Positions 1 to 10,531 of a stretch of 37,654 nucleotides of DNA are shown here, piece by piece. This DNA comes from Candidatus Methylomirabilis tolerans. GTDB taxonomy: Bacteria > Methylomirabilota > Methylomirabilia > Methylomirabilales > Methylomirabilaceae. How positions within the stretch are numbered: position 1 is the stretch's first letter; each line of letters starts with the position of its first letter. Below the pieces are notes generated by a model. It saw only the letters and a program-made list of their open reading frames with translations, made no database searches and was not told where the DNA came from. The translations under genes were made by a program, and so were the position numbers. Where the stretch lies: contig JAIOIU010000102.1 in NCBI GenBank assembly GCA_019912425.1, positions 1-37,654 of the forward strand, written 5' to 3'.

Positions 1-755
1 AAATCGATCCCGTTGACGCCCACAAGATGGAACTCCCGGGTAATGGCGCGAACGACCTGTCTGATGCGATCGACAAGGTCGCCCCATTCGGCCTGCCCCG
101 TCCCCATCGGCCCGAGGATACTTCCGCAATAGCGAAAGTCGTCCGCCCCGAACTCTGTCCTGCCAATAAGCTGTTCGGAGATACCCAACAGACACGCATC
201 CCGACCATCTGCAGCAAACACTGCGCCGTACGGCAGGCCGTCCAGATACTCCTGCAGGAAAAAACCGGTCTCAAGGCGATCCCCTGGCAGGTGAATGGCG
301 ATTCCATGACCGCCCCCGCTTCGCAGCGGTTTGCGTAGCCATCGGATATTAAAATCGAGGTCGAGGGGCTCGGAGTCAATGATGATCTTTGGCGCAGAAA
401 TACCGGCGTTCGTAAGGCACTCGAAGAATGTAACAGGGTCTCTTACCAATCCCAGAACAGTGGGGCTGTTACCGAGGATCTGTTTCCCGCCAGCCATCAC
501 CTCAACTACTGACGGATAGTTCTCCAGGTTAGCGACGTACATCAGGGCATCGAAGGTCAGGCCCGCAGACGCCTGGATCAGATATCCAGGATCGTACGGA
601 AGGTTGAGGTCCCGTTTGATCGAGCGGTAGGTACAGAGGAGTCCTAGGTCGAAATCTCCGAAGTAGTCGACCGTAACGATCCGATGCCGCAGTCCGCTTT
701 GAACCGCCGACTCCGCCAATCCGCGCGCGCTGACTCCCCCGATCAGGATATCCAC
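1..755 (-). CDS. ATP-grasp domain protein (COG2232-like), 3' end outside window
   Basis: The minus-strand frame is open from a GTG at 755 to the window edge, about 251 codons. An AGAGGA Shine-Dalgarno lies 5 nt before the GTG, and an in-frame TAG lies upstream at about 847. The N-terminus reads VDILIGGVSARGLAESAV, a Rossmann-like start. ATP-grasp signatures follow: KPLRSGGGHGI near residue 143 (glycine-rich ATP loop) and FLQEYLDGLPYGAVFAADGR near 167, typical of the lid and acidic strand. This pattern matches the COG2232 group of predicted ATP-dependent carboxylate-amine ligases. From family knowledge, members of that group sit in tetrahydromethanopterin C1-transfer clusters of methanogens and methylotrophs; a cofactor-modifying role here is inference. 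It is the gene downstream of pntB on the same strand, 120 bp away. The missing end leaves catalytic residues unchecked. Confidence 0.7.
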   Translation of the reverse strand, partial: MDILIGGVSARGLAESAVQSGLRHRIVTVDYFGDFDLGLLCTYRSIKRDLNLPYDPGYLIQASAGLTFDALMYVANLENYPSVVEVMAGGKQILGNSPTVLGLVRDPVTFFECLTNAGISAPKIIIDSEPLDLDFNIRWLRKPLRSGGGHGIAIHLPGDRLETGFFLQEYLDGLPYGAVFAADGRDACLLGISEQLIGRTEFGADDFRYCGSILGPMGTGQAEWGDLVDRIRQVVRAITREFHLVGVNGID

Positions 756-875
756 CGATTCCTCTTTCTGCCGAGGCGGGAGCAAACAACAGCAGGTTAT
801 GCGGCGTGCGGGTGCTGTCTCATCCTGGGATAGGTGTGCGTGCTCCGGCTATCTGCTACGACAGTTGCTTACGTC

Positions 876-2243
876 TTAATTCTTGAGCCCCTGTACCATC
901 TTTGTGAGCGTCTGCTTCGCGTCGCCGAATACCATCATGGTATTAGGCAACACAAAGAGCTCGTTATCAATACCTGCAAAACCAGGGCTCATGCTGCGTT
1001 TAAGCACGATGACCGTACGCGCCTCGTCCACGTTGAGGATCGGCATCCCGTAGATCGGACTCGACGGGTTCGTTTTCGCGCCAGGGTTGACGACATCATT
1101 GGCGCCGACAACGATCACCGCATCCGTCTTGGAAAATTCGTCATTGATATCTTCAAGGTCGCAGATCTGATCGTACGATACGTTGGCCTCGGCCAGAAGA
1201 ACATTCATGTGGCCCGGCATGCGGCCCGCTACCGGGTGGATCGCGTATTTCACTGTGGCGCCATCCGAGCTCAGCAGATCGCCTACTTCACGCAGGGCAT
1301 GCTGTGCCTGGGACACGGCCATTCCGTAGCCGGGTACGATGATGACTTGCTGCGCATTTTGAAGGACAGTAACCGCATCATCGATCGTCCCTTCGGACAC
1401 CGCGCCCGTGGCGGATATCGTAGTGGAGCCGGCGGTACTCACAGCACCGAATCCACCAAATAGCACGTTTGTCAAAGACCGATTCATCCCCTTGCACATA
1501 ATATTCGTCAGAATAATGCCGGACGCGCCCACGAGAGATCCGGTGATGATCAGGGCGTTGTTGAACAGGACAAAACCTGTCGTAGCCCCAGCCACCCCTG
1601 AATACGAGTTAAGTAGGGAAATCACCACCGGCATGTCGGCCCCTCCGATAGGGATCACGACAAGGATTCCCAGGACCAGACCTACCAGATTCAGGAGGAT
1701 AAAGGGGCCCCATGCGCCAGGATCGACCGTTACCCAGCCACCCAGGAGAATGGCCCCCAGGAGGAGCAGCACATTGATCCAGTGCTGCCCGGTAAAAAGG
1801 ATCGGTCGTCCCGGCATCAACTCTTGTAGCTTGGCAAAGGCTACGACACTTCCACTGAAGGTCAACGCGCCCACGAATACGGAGAGCTGGACCGCGATCA
1901 GAGCGATTAGGGGGAGCTCGCTGCCGGATCGGTACAACTCTGCAATGGCGACAAGTTGGGAGGCGCCGCCCCCGACCCCGTTAAAGAGGGCAACCATCTG
2001 GGGCATAGCCGTCATTTGGACTTTCGTGGCCGAGACAACTCCGATGACGGAACCAACCACGATCCCGGCGATAATCTGAGTCCAGGTGAACTCGCCCCCC
2101 CGCATCAGGGTCGCCAGGATGGCCAGGCCCATGCCGACGGCTGAGAGGAGATTCCCAGTCTTGGCGGTCGGGACCCCACTCATCATCTTGAGACCGACGA
2201 TGAACAGAACGGTCGCGGCCAGGTACAGGACCTCGATGATCAT
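876..2243 (-). CDS. pntB: NAD(P) transhydrogenase subunit beta
   Basis: 455 residues, the usual PntB length. PntB forms the membrane proton channel and the NADP(H)-binding domain III of the proton-translocating transhydrogenase, which uses proton-motive force to reduce NADP+ with NADH. The N-terminal 250 residues hold repeated hydrophobic segments (MIIEVLYLAATVLFIVGLKM at the start). The C-terminal part carries domain III motifs: VPGYGMAVSQAQHALREV, HPVAGRMPGHMNVLLAEANV, then VIVVGANDVVNPGAK and KRSMSPGFAGIDN near the end. The start overlaps the end of pntAB by 4 bp (ATGA), so translation is probably coupled. It is the last gene of the pntAA-pntAB-pntB operon. In a C1-oxidising organism the complex would balance NADPH and NADH pools; that role is inference. 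Confidence 0.97.
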   Translation of the reverse strand: MIIEVLYLAATVLFIVGLKMMSGVPTAKTGNLLSAVGMGLAILATLMRGGEFTWTQIIAGIVVGSVIGVVSATKVQMTAMPQMVALFNGVGGGASQLVAIAELYRSGSELPLIALIAVQLSVFVGALTFSGSVVAFAKLQELMPGRPILFTGQHWINVLLLLGAILLGGWVTVDPGAWGPFILLNLVGLVLGILVVIPIGGADMPVVISLLNSYSGVAGATTGFVLFNNALIITGSLVGASGIILTNIMCKGMNRSLTNVLFGGFGAVSTAGSTTISATGAVSEGTIDDAVTVLQNAQQVIIVPGYGMAVSQAQHALREVGDLLSSDGATVKYAIHPVAGRMPGHMNVLLAEANVSYDQICDLEDINDEFSKTDAVIVVGANDVVNPGAKTNPSSPIYGMPILNVDEARTVIVLKRSMSPGFAGIDNELFVLPNTMMVFGDAKQTLTKMVQGLKN

Positions 2244-2548
2244 TGCGACTTCCCCCTCTGACCCTTCTCCTCCCGTTTAAACATGCGGAGCATCCGGTCC
2301 GTGACCAGGTAACCCCCCACAACGTTGATGGTCCCGAAGGTCACGGCAAGGAAGCCGAGTAGGCCCAGCAGATCAAATCCACCGTACCCGGCAGCAATAA
2401 GGGCCCCAACCAGCGTAATCCCCGATATCGCATTGGAGCCCGACATCAGCGGGGTATGCAGGATGGGGGGGACTTTGGAGATCACCTCAAACCCCACGAA
2501 GATGGCCAGGACAAAAACATAGACGGCAAGCATCACCTCATTCGCCAT
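2240..2548 (-). CDS. pntAB: NAD(P) transhydrogenase subunit alpha 2 (membrane part)
   Basis: 102 residues forming the small membrane piece of the alpha subunit, encoded separately as in the split, three-subunit transhydrogenases of Rhodospirillum and many other bacteria. It is almost wholly hydrophobic, with three to four predicted helices: ANEVMLAVYVFVLAIFVGFE, then a conserved polar turn with HTPLMSGSNAISGITLVGAL, then LGLLGFLAVTFGTINVVGGY, and a basic tail. The HTPLMSGSNAISG stretch is the family signature. Its ATG shares one base with the stop of pntAA (TAATG) and its own end overlaps pntB by 4 bp, so all three are one translationally coupled operon. Confidence 0.96.
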   Translation of the reverse strand: MANEVMLAVYVFVLAIFVGFEVISKVPPILHTPLMSGSNAISGITLVGALIAAGYGGFDLLGLLGFLAVTFGTINVVGGYLVTDRMLRMFKREEKGQRGKSQ

Positions 2549-3690
2549 TATCCTTCTCCCCTCTGCATCAGGACCTTGACCTTGGGATGGACCACCTCAC
2601 CCATATGGGTAATCACACACCCTTGCGTGATCTCCTCCTGGAGATTGAGCTTCAGCCCACCATCTTTGTCCGTCAGGTGCAGGAGAAGTTTCTCCATATT
2701 ACGCGAGTACATCTGACTCGCGTGGACCGCCAGGCGACTCGGAAGATTCAAGCGGCCGATAACCGTGACCCCATGCTTCACCGTTTCATTTCCGGGTTCG
2801 GTCAGGGCGCAGTTGCCGCCCTGCTCCGCCGCAAGGTCCACGATGACCGATCCCGGCCTCATGGCCTGCACCATCTCTTCCGTAATCAGAATAGGAGCGC
2901 GCTGGCCGGGAATAAGGGCTGTCGTAATACAGACATCAGACTTAGCGATATGCCGGCGTAGAAGTTCCGCCTGTCGTCCCTTGTATTCATCAGAAAGTTC
3001 CTTCGCATACCCGCTCGATGTCTGCGCGTCCTCAGCCATGTCCACCTCAACGAACCGCGCTCCAAGACTTTCTACCTGCTGCCGCACGACCTTTCGCGTA
3101 TCGAATGCCTCCACTGCGGCGCCGAGCCGCCTCGCGGTGGCGATAGCCTGAAGCCCCGCGACACCGGCGCCCAAGATCAGGACTTTGGCCGGCGCAATAG
3201 TCCCCGCGGCAGTCATCAACATCGGAAAGAATTTCGGAAGTGCATACGCAGCCATGATCACCGCGTAGTATCCCGAGACCGTGGCCTGCGAGCTGAGGAC
3301 ATCCATCATCTGGGCCAGCGTAGTTCGAGGAATGCTGTCCACCGCAATCGCGGTAATCTTACGAGACGCAAGGGCCTGGACGAGGTCCTGGTTGACCATC
3401 GGATACAGCAAGCTGATGATCGTAGTGCCTTCGCGAATCTTCAGCAATTCCGCCGGAGCGGGGCGCTGAATCTTGATGATGACATCCGTGGCGGCAAGCA
3501 GCGCTTCCGCCGAAGGCTCTATTACGGCACCGGCCTCCTCGTACTCCCCATTCCGGAAACACGAACCTTCACCCGCACCGGACTCCACGGACACCTCGAC
3601 TCCCTTTTTTATCAGTCGCTTAACTGTTTCCGGGATAATTGCGACACGCCTTTCTCCCGACTCAATCTCCTTTGGAACTGCAACCCTCAT
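2548..3690 (-). CDS. pntAA: NAD(P) transhydrogenase subunit alpha 1 (NAD-binding)
   Basis: 380 residues, the length expected for the soluble NAD(H)-binding domain I when it is encoded apart from the membrane part. The N-terminus MRVAVPKEIESGERRVAI matches the PntA/alanine dehydrogenase family start. A Rossmann nucleotide loop, LILGAGVAGLQAIATARRLG, lies near residue 170 and is followed by EAFDTRKVVRQQVESLGARF. RPGSVIVDLAAEQGGNC near residue 280 is another family signature. It is the first gene of the pnt operon. A sigma70-like promoter lies about 180-210 bp upstream. Confidence 0.96.
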   Translation of the reverse strand: MRVAVPKEIESGERRVAIIPETVKRLIKKGVEVSVESGAGEGSCFRNGEYEEAGAVIEPSAEALLAATDVIIKIQRPAPAELLKIREGTTIISLLYPMVNQDLVQALASRKITAIAVDSIPRTTLAQMMDVLSSQATVSGYYAVIMAAYALPKFFPMLMTAAGTIAPAKVLILGAGVAGLQAIATARRLGAAVEAFDTRKVVRQQVESLGARFVEVDMAEDAQTSSGYAKELSDEYKGRQAELLRRHIAKSDVCITTALIPGQRAPILITEEMVQAMRPGSVIVDLAAEQGGNCALTEPGNETVKHGVTVIGRLNLPSRLAVHASQMYSRNMEKLLLHLTDKDGGLKLNLQEEITQGCVITHMGEVVHPKVKVLMQRGEG

Positions 3691-3870
3691 CTATCGACTC
3701 TCTCGAATATGGTTAGACTGTCGTCTCGCACTCGACATTACTCCGAGAATGGTCATGGTCCCCCGTGGCCCCTGGACGCAACAGATGAATGGACTCGATT
3801 TCTAGGCTGGAGGCGGCTGTTCAGCTATCCGTTAGGTTCTAGCGAGCTTTAGCGCCACCCATAGCCGCAT

Positions 3871-3900
3871 AGTGTACTAAAACGCAACATCTAACGTCAA
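3871..3900 (-). promoter_or_regulatory. Candidate sigma70 promoter for the pnt operon
   Basis: Reading the minus strand, a -35-like TTGACG (3900-3895) is separated by 18 bp from a -10-like TACACT (3876-3871). Transcription would start near 3864 and leave a leader of about 170 nt before pntAA at 3690. The rest of the spacer 3691-4045 shows no convincing reading frame, tRNA or strong stem-loop. The call rests on consensus resemblance only. Confidence 0.4.
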
Positions 3901-4045
3901 CTATAAAAAACCTACGCCGAGTGGAAGGATATCCAATACTCGGTCGAACGAAATACGCGACAATAGGCTGGGAGGCAGGTAGGCTGAATACCGAACGCAG
4001 TAGACGGAATCACCAGCAGAAGCTATTCAGGAGAGGATCGACGCG

Positions 4046-4252
4046 TTAACCCTTCCCTTCGCCGGATCGCTTGTCCTCGCCCTTCTCCTTCTTCGGTGTC
4101 ACATCGATGGCATCCTTTCCCGTCAACGAATCTTTGAAGCCTCGAATGGCTTTACCCAGGCCGCTGCCGAGTTCCGGTAGTCGGCTGGCGCCGAAAAGGA
4201 GCATCACGATGATGAGAATGATCAATAATTCTTGAACCCCCAATCCAAACAT
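4046..4252 (-). CDS. tatA: Sec-independent protein translocase TatA/E
   Basis: 68 residues, a standard TatA size. The N-terminus MFGLGVQELLIILIIVMLLF is the short transmembrane helix with the conserved glutamate at the membrane edge. It is followed by the FGASRLPELGSGLGKAIRGF amphipathic helix with the invariant F-G hinge and LPELGxGLGKxIRxFK signature. The tail is charged and lysine-rich (KKEKGEDKRSGEGKG). TatA oligomers form the pore through which folded proteins with twin-arginine signals leave the cytoplasm. A strong AGGGAGGAAGG ribosome site precedes the ATG. It lies 24 bp downstream of selB on the same strand; tatB and tatC are not in the window. Confidence 0.96.
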   Translation of the reverse strand: MFGLGVQELLIILIIVMLLFGASRLPELGSGLGKAIRGFKDSLTGKDAIDVTPKKEKGEDKRSGEGKG

Positions 4253-4276
4253 ATACCTTCCTCCCTGCGAGATCCC

Positions 4277-6184
<1,908 letters not shown>

Positions 6185-6228
6185 CGTCACACCGTCATCG
6201 TAGCATACGGGGCTTCGCGCCAGCAAGG

Positions 6229-6693
6229 TTGAACTCCCGCAGGCGATTCGTTACGTCGAGACGTTGGAGCTTTACGAAATCCACATGCCCGGTATTGTAG
6301 GAAATGCTGGAAGAATTACCGGTTCATAATGGAGGGTGGAAGTGCTATATCACCAATGCAATTAAGGAACCTGAAATAGTTGCAACCCGGAATGAGCGAA
6401 AACGCGACGCCCGATATTGGCAACAACAAACGGAGAGATGGCTGCCTGTACTTCAACAACAGATAGACGATGGAACCCCCAGAGTCTTTGTTGCTCTCGG
6501 CGGGCAAGCGCACAACATCCTAATGCATATGGAACGTTTGGGTTTGAAGTGCCCACTGGTGATCAAGGTCAACCACTATTCGTATGTCATGTTTCGGCCG
6601 GAAGCAAGAACAAGGCGAGGGTCTCGCCATCCGGACCGGATTGCGGAGTTCAAATCCAGCATCTGTGCAGTCGCCAAAGCATATGATGCCTAA
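6229..6693 (+). pseudogene. Uracil-DNA-glycosylase-like remnant with frameshift
   Basis: From 6304 an open frame of 129 codons reads CYITNAIKEPE, then WLPVLQQQIDDGTPRVFVALG and a late VNHYSYVMFRP. This follows the pattern of UDG-superfamily proteins (ITNAVKC, then a helix, then a P-x-V-hydrophobic-ALG strand, then an H-containing loop). The part just upstream is in another frame: 6282-6315 reads PGIVGNAGR, and the two frames spliced together give PGIVGNAGRxLEEL, close to the PFVGxAGxxLxELL family motif. A stop (TAG at 6298-6300) blocks the 129-codon frame immediately upstream. The first catalytic motif (GExPG) is not found. I infer a 5'-truncated, frameshifted gene; an intact small protein starting at 6304 cannot be excluded. 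Confidence 0.4.
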
Positions 6694-7099
6694 CACTCGC
6701 ATCGCGCCGGACGGCTTCCTGCTACGCTGTCCTCCGCAGTCCACCGCTGAACAAGCACTTGGAGCAGGCGGTCGGCTGCACAGAACCGCAGCGCCACCGA
6801 GCGAGGCGTAGATTATACTCCCATAGTTCACACGTCCTTCGCTGCGCCGTTCACTCGGCACACCCTTTCCCCCACAATAGGCGTCCTACCAGTTATCCGA
6901 AGGCTCTTGCGCCACAGCTAAACCTTTGAGATGATTTACTCAGAAAATCAGCCACGACTGGAACCCCTCAACCCCCCCCTTTGGCAAGGGGGGGTTGAGG
7001 GGAGTTTCTTGATACATGGGTGGCCTCAGGGCCATGACCATTTTAAGGGTATCCTACTTCGGCCCGCGAAGGTTGCCCCATACCAGCGGAGGTCTTGCT
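6694..7099. other. Intergenic stretch with a palindromic repeat
   Basis: About 400 bp without a supportable gene. The reading frames present are short and show no recognisable protein pattern. The only structure I can support is the palindrome at 6964-7002. The sequence just after the remnant (GCCTAAC at 6689-6695) resembles an attC inverse core site, but no matching core site follows. Confidence 0.5.
6964..7002. repeat. Palindromic C/G-rich intergenic repeat, copy 1
   Basis: The left arm CCCCTCAACCCCCC runs into CCTTT, a short GGC centre follows, and the right arm is AAGGGGGGGTTGAGGGG. The arms pair over about 16 bp, giving a very stable hairpin about 100 bp upstream of the oxidase gene. 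It belongs with a related palindrome inside argG (14670-14715). Such REP-like hairpins are common and dispersed in environmental genomes; whether it affects the downstream transcript is unknown. Confidence 0.75.
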
Positions 7100-7768
7100 A
7101 TGGGTTCGAAACTGAAGACATTAACGGCCGAACAACGCCGCCAAGCGCAGCAAGTTACGCTCGGCTCTCCAAGGATGCGGTACAGTATCTTGCCCCGCCT
7201 CCTCTTCATGACGATGGACCTCGTGTATGGTCGCAAAAAGACGTTCAGCAAATTTAAGGTCCTGGAACTCATCGCCCGCGTCCCCTATCAGTCCTGGGAG
7301 AATGTCGCTTACATTGCCATCACCCACATGTATGCCGATCGTGAGTTTGCCCGCCGGGTTTTCGACCGGGTCAAGGAGGCCCGCGAGGCTCAAGATAACG
7401 AGATGTGGCACTTACTCATCCTGGAGGAACTCACCCACGCCCGCGGAATCAAGGAAAATGTTCTCCTGTATCGCATCCTGCCCCAGGTGATCGCCTTCAC
7501 CTACTACCAGATCTGCTGGCTCCTCTACGTCATCAAGCCGTCGTGGAGTTATCTGGTGAACGCCCAATTTGAGGACCATGCCGAGCACGAATATATGGAA
7601 TTCGTAGCAGAAAACCCTCAGTTCGAGTCGGAGCCTTTCAAGAGCCTCTTTGAGGAGGACTACGCCTCCTTTGAAAGCGTGGCGGACATATTTCGTCAAA
7701 TCGGGCATGACGAGCGGATGCACAAGGAAGAGAGCTTGGAATGGCTTGCGGCGGCCCGATTCCAGTGA
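7100..7768 (+). CDS. Alternative oxidase (AOX/PTOX)-like diiron protein
   Basis: 222 residues from the ATG at 7100, chosen because GGAGG lies 7 nt upstream; an earlier in-frame ATG at 7016 lacks this. The pattern follows the AOX/PTOX family of membrane-bound, cyanide-insensitive quinol oxidases. Candidate diiron ligands: E67 in RVPYQSWENVAYIAITHMY, E101 and H104 in NEMWHLLILEEL, E158 in NAQFEDHAEHEYMEF, and E205 and H208 in IGHDERMHKEES. This gives the expected E, ExxH, E, ExxH order. The hydrophobic stretch VIAFTYYQICWLLYVIKPSW near 130-149 fits the membrane-binding helices. It would pass electrons from quinol to O2 without pumping protons. It stands alone behind the palindromic repeat. Similarity to plant-type AOX is partial, so another quinol-linked diiron oxidase is possible. 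Confidence 0.85.
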   Translation: MGSKLKTLTAEQRRQAQQVTLGSPRMRYSILPRLLFMTMDLVYGRKKTFSKFKVLELIARVPYQSWENVAYIAITHMYADREFARRVFDRVKEAREAQDNEMWHLLILEELTHARGIKENVLLYRILPQVIAFTYYQICWLLYVIKPSWSYLVNAQFEDHAEHEYMEFVAENPQFESEPFKSLFEEDYASFESVADIFRQIGHDERMHKEESLEWLAAARFQ

Positions 7769-7964
7769 ACAGTGAGTGGAGACTTAGGAGGGTTGCCAGT
7801 GCAAGCTGCGCTGCCATCCCCCGGGATGGGCTATCAAAAAAGGTTGACAGTTCGGAAAGGAGTGCTGTAGCGAAGTGCCGTCAACGGTGTTACAATAAAC
7901 GAAAGGTCATCGATCGATCAGCCGTCCCATGGCTCACCGACATCGCAAAGCGCGAGGCCGAAGC

Positions 7965-9170
7965 ATGACAATGAAAGACGCCGCCAGACGCGCAGTGCTT
8001 GGAATCCTAATCTTGGCGCTGGCGCCGCCGTCCTGCGCTCTGGGGCAACTCCCCCAGCCGTCCTCGCCGCCGCCTGCGGACGCCCCTGCAGCATCGACCT
8101 TCCAACAGGAAGAGTTGGAGCAACTCCTGGCGCCGATTGCCCTGTATCCCGATGCGCTCTTGGCGCAGATCCTGATGGCTGCCACCTATCCGCTGGAGGT
8201 GGTGCGAGCCGCCCGCTGGGTCCAGGCGAATCCGAACGTCGAAGGCCCGCAGCTAGAAGCGGCGATGCAACAGCAGCCCTGGGATCCGAGCGTGAAGTCG
8301 CTGACGGCATTTCCCCAGGTACTCGTCATGATGGATACGAACCTGGACTGGGCTCAGAAGTTGGGAGACGCCTTCCTCGCCCAGCAGCCGGACGTGATGG
8401 CCACCATCCAGACGCTGCGGTCGAAGGCACAAGCTGCAGGCTACCTCCAGAGCACCCCCCAGCAAACCGTCGTCGCCGAGCCGCAGGCCATCAGGATCGA
8501 ACCGGCGGCCCCGCAGATCGTCTACGTGCCCATCTATGACCCGACTGTGGTCTACGGGCCGTGGTGGGCTCCAGCTTACCCGCCATATTATTGGTATCCA
8601 CCGGGGTACGTGGTCGGGACGAGCGGGATTTCGTTCGGCATCGGCCTGACCGTGGGAGCCCTCCTTTGGGGCGGCTTCGACTGGCACCATCACAGCGTCA
8701 CGATCGTCAATGTGCACCACTACAACACCTTCAGCCGGACCACCTTCAGAAACTCCACCTGGCACCACGACGTGGTCCACCGCCGGGGTGTGCCCTACCA
8801 TGATCCAGGCGTGCGAGAGCGCTTCGGCCAGGGCCCGCTGCCAGGCGCAGGAGCCCGCGAGCCGTTCCGCGGCCGCGCGCAAGAGGTGCCGCGGCAACCG
8901 GGCTCCCGTGGTGCCAGTCTCCCCCCTGGCGGCGGATCAGCCGCTCGCGTTGGCAAGGGTCCGCAGAGCGCTCCCGCCGCACCGCAGGCCCCCCGGGCGC
9001 CCCGTCCACCGGCTGCGCTTGAGGGACTGGGGCGTGGCGGTGAGACCCGCAGCTTCAGCGACCGCGGGCGTACGAGTCGGATGGGTACGGGCGCCGCCAG
9101 GCCGGCCCCGAGTGTCCCGAGGGCTCCGGCCGGGGGGAGCCGCATCGGTGGCGGCGGAGGGCGCAAGTGA
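7965..9170 (+). CDS. DUF3300 family exported protein
   Basis: About 401 residues from the ATG at 7965. An N-terminal signal sequence (AVLGILILALAPPSCALGQ) is followed by a proline-rich linker and the DUF3300 core: ELEQLLAPIALYPDALLAQI near residue 50, then YPLEVVRAARWVQANP, and QIVYVPIYDPTVVYGPWW near 180. A YPPYYWYPPGY segment and a glycine-rich hydrophobic stretch (FGIGLTVGALLWGGFDW) lead to a low-complexity Arg/Pro/Gly tail of about 130 residues. The family function is unknown. DUF3300 and DUF2950 genes are commonly adjacent, as here, so the two products probably act together in the envelope. The tail is much richer in G and C than the core. Confidence 0.9.
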   Translation: MTMKDAARRAVLGILILALAPPSCALGQLPQPSSPPPADAPAASTFQQEELEQLLAPIALYPDALLAQILMAATYPLEVVRAARWVQANPNVEGPQLEAAMQQQPWDPSVKSLTAFPQVLVMMDTNLDWAQKLGDAFLAQQPDVMATIQTLRSKAQAAGYLQSTPQQTVVAEPQAIRIEPAAPQIVYVPIYDPTVVYGPWWAPAYPPYYWYPPGYVVGTSGISFGIGLTVGALLWGGFDWHHHSVTIVNVHHYNTFSRTTFRNSTWHHDVVHRRGVPYHDPGVRERFGQGPLPGAGAREPFRGRAQEVPRQPGSRGASLPPGGGSAARVGKGPQSAPAAPQAPRAPRPPAALEGLGRGGETRSFSDRGRTSRMGTGAARPAPSVPRAPAGGSRIGGGGGRK

Positions 9171-9258
9171 GGGGCGTCGCGAACGGTCGAGGCTGGAGCC
9201 GATTCCCTTCCCGCGCGAGTGAACAATGCCACAAACGGCAGTTCTGAAGGAGGTAAGC

Positions 9259-10242
9259 ATGTCGTCGTCCTTTCGGCAGGCGCGTCCCACCCTGATCCGA
9301 CGGCTCACCATAGCCGTGGTGGTGGCACTGCTCATCGGCGCCGCCCGATCACAGGACGCGCTTGCCGCCGCGCCGCGCCAGAGGACCTTCGCCTCGCCAG
9401 GGGAAGCGGTGCAGTCCCTCGTCAAAGCCGTGAAGACCGGAAACCTGAAGGCCCTCGCTGCCATCCTGGGCCCTGAGGGCCGGCCACTTCTCGCGTCCGG
9501 GGATGCGGTGGCCGACGCACAGGATCGGGAGCACTTCATTCGCGCTTACGAGCAGTCGCACAAACTGGAACACCCCACCAAAACAAAAGCGGTGGTGGTC
9601 ATCGGGCAAGACGAGTGGCCCCTGCCGATCCCGGTGGTGAAAGAGGGGGACACGTGGCACTTCGATACCGCCGTGGGAAAAGAGGAGATCCTCAACCGTC
9701 TGATCGGTCGAAACGAGTTGAACACCATGCAAGTCTGCCTGGCCTACGTCGATGCCCAGCGCGAGTACGCGCGGGTGGCCCGCGAGGGCAACGGGCTACT
9801 CACGTACGCGATGAAGTTCCAGAGCGACGAGGGCAAGCACAACGGGCTCTACTGGCCGACTAAGGAAGGTGAAGGACTGAGTCCGTTGGGCGTGCTCGTC
9901 GCAAATGCCAGGGCGGAAGGCTACTCCCGCAAGGCATGGGAGAGTAAGCCGTCCCCCTACCATGGCTACGTCTACCGGATCCTGACGGCTCAGGGTCCGG
10001 ACGCGCCGGACGGCGCCTACGACTATGTCGTGAACGACAAAATGATCGGTGGGTTCGCGCTTGTCGCATACCCGGCGCAGTACGGGGTCTCGGGTATCAT
10101 GACCTTCCTCGTAAACCACCAGGGCGTCATCTACGAGAAGGACCTTGGCCCGGACACGGAACACCTCGCTCGTGCCATGCGGACGTACAACCCGGATCAG
10201 ACCTGGAAGCAAGCGGGAGCATCGCCGCCACCTACCCGCTAG
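9259..10242 (+). CDS. DUF2950 family exported protein
   Basis: 327 residues from the ATG at 9259, which sits 6 nt behind a perfect AGGAGGT; a start at 9226 would lack this signal. A cleavable signal (LTIAVVVALLIGAARSQDALA) precedes the mature part. Family features: FASPGEAVQSLVKAVKTGN near residue 45, KEGDTWHFDTAVGKEEIL near 130, LNTMQVCLAYVDAQREYA near 155, PYHGYVYRILTAQG near 235, and VNDKMIGGFALVAYPAQYG near 265. The family has no assigned activity. It lies 88 bp after the DUF3300 gene on the same strand, the usual arrangement for these two families. Confidence 0.92.
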   Translation: MSSSFRQARPTLIRRLTIAVVVALLIGAARSQDALAAAPRQRTFASPGEAVQSLVKAVKTGNLKALAAILGPEGRPLLASGDAVADAQDREHFIRAYEQSHKLEHPTKTKAVVVIGQDEWPLPIPVVKEGDTWHFDTAVGKEEILNRLIGRNELNTMQVCLAYVDAQREYARVAREGNGLLTYAMKFQSDEGKHNGLYWPTKEGEGLSPLGVLVANARAEGYSRKAWESKPSPYHGYVYRILTAQGPDAPDGAYDYVVNDKMIGGFALVAYPAQYGVSGIMTFLVNHQGVIYEKDLGPDTEHLARAMRTYNPDQTWKQAGASPPPTR

Positions 10243-10531
10243 CTGACACCGCCACGGTCTCACAAAGGATTTTCGGCGCGACCCTGCGGAATGGGCAGGA
10301 GGGTGGACGCACAACACGCACCCTCCTCGATTCTCTTTGTCCAGGCCTCTCCATAGAGTAAATTGCACCCACAAAATCCACACTTCCAATCGGGACCATA
10401 CGAGCGCGCACCATATAAGATTGCACCACATGAAAGCGTACCTTAACGCTAACTGGGATCGGTGATAGAAGAGGTGCATCCTGAAAGGCACTCGACAACA
10501 TTCGAGCATCGAGCCAAAGAGGAGGTCGGCC

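Noticed and set aside
529-789. Minus-strand frame of 86 codons at 529-789
   Set aside because: It overlaps the ATP-grasp gene in another frame; the ATP-grasp frame has the ribosome site and family motifs.
834-2144. Long plus-strand open frames over pntB
   Set aside because: They are antisense to a complete, motif-confirmed pntB in a GC-rich region and show no protein pattern of their own.
6689-6800. attC-like inverse core GCCTAAC after the glycosylase remnant, suggesting an integron cassette
   Set aside because: No matching GTTRRRY core follows within the expected distance and no integrase or neighbouring cassettes are visible.
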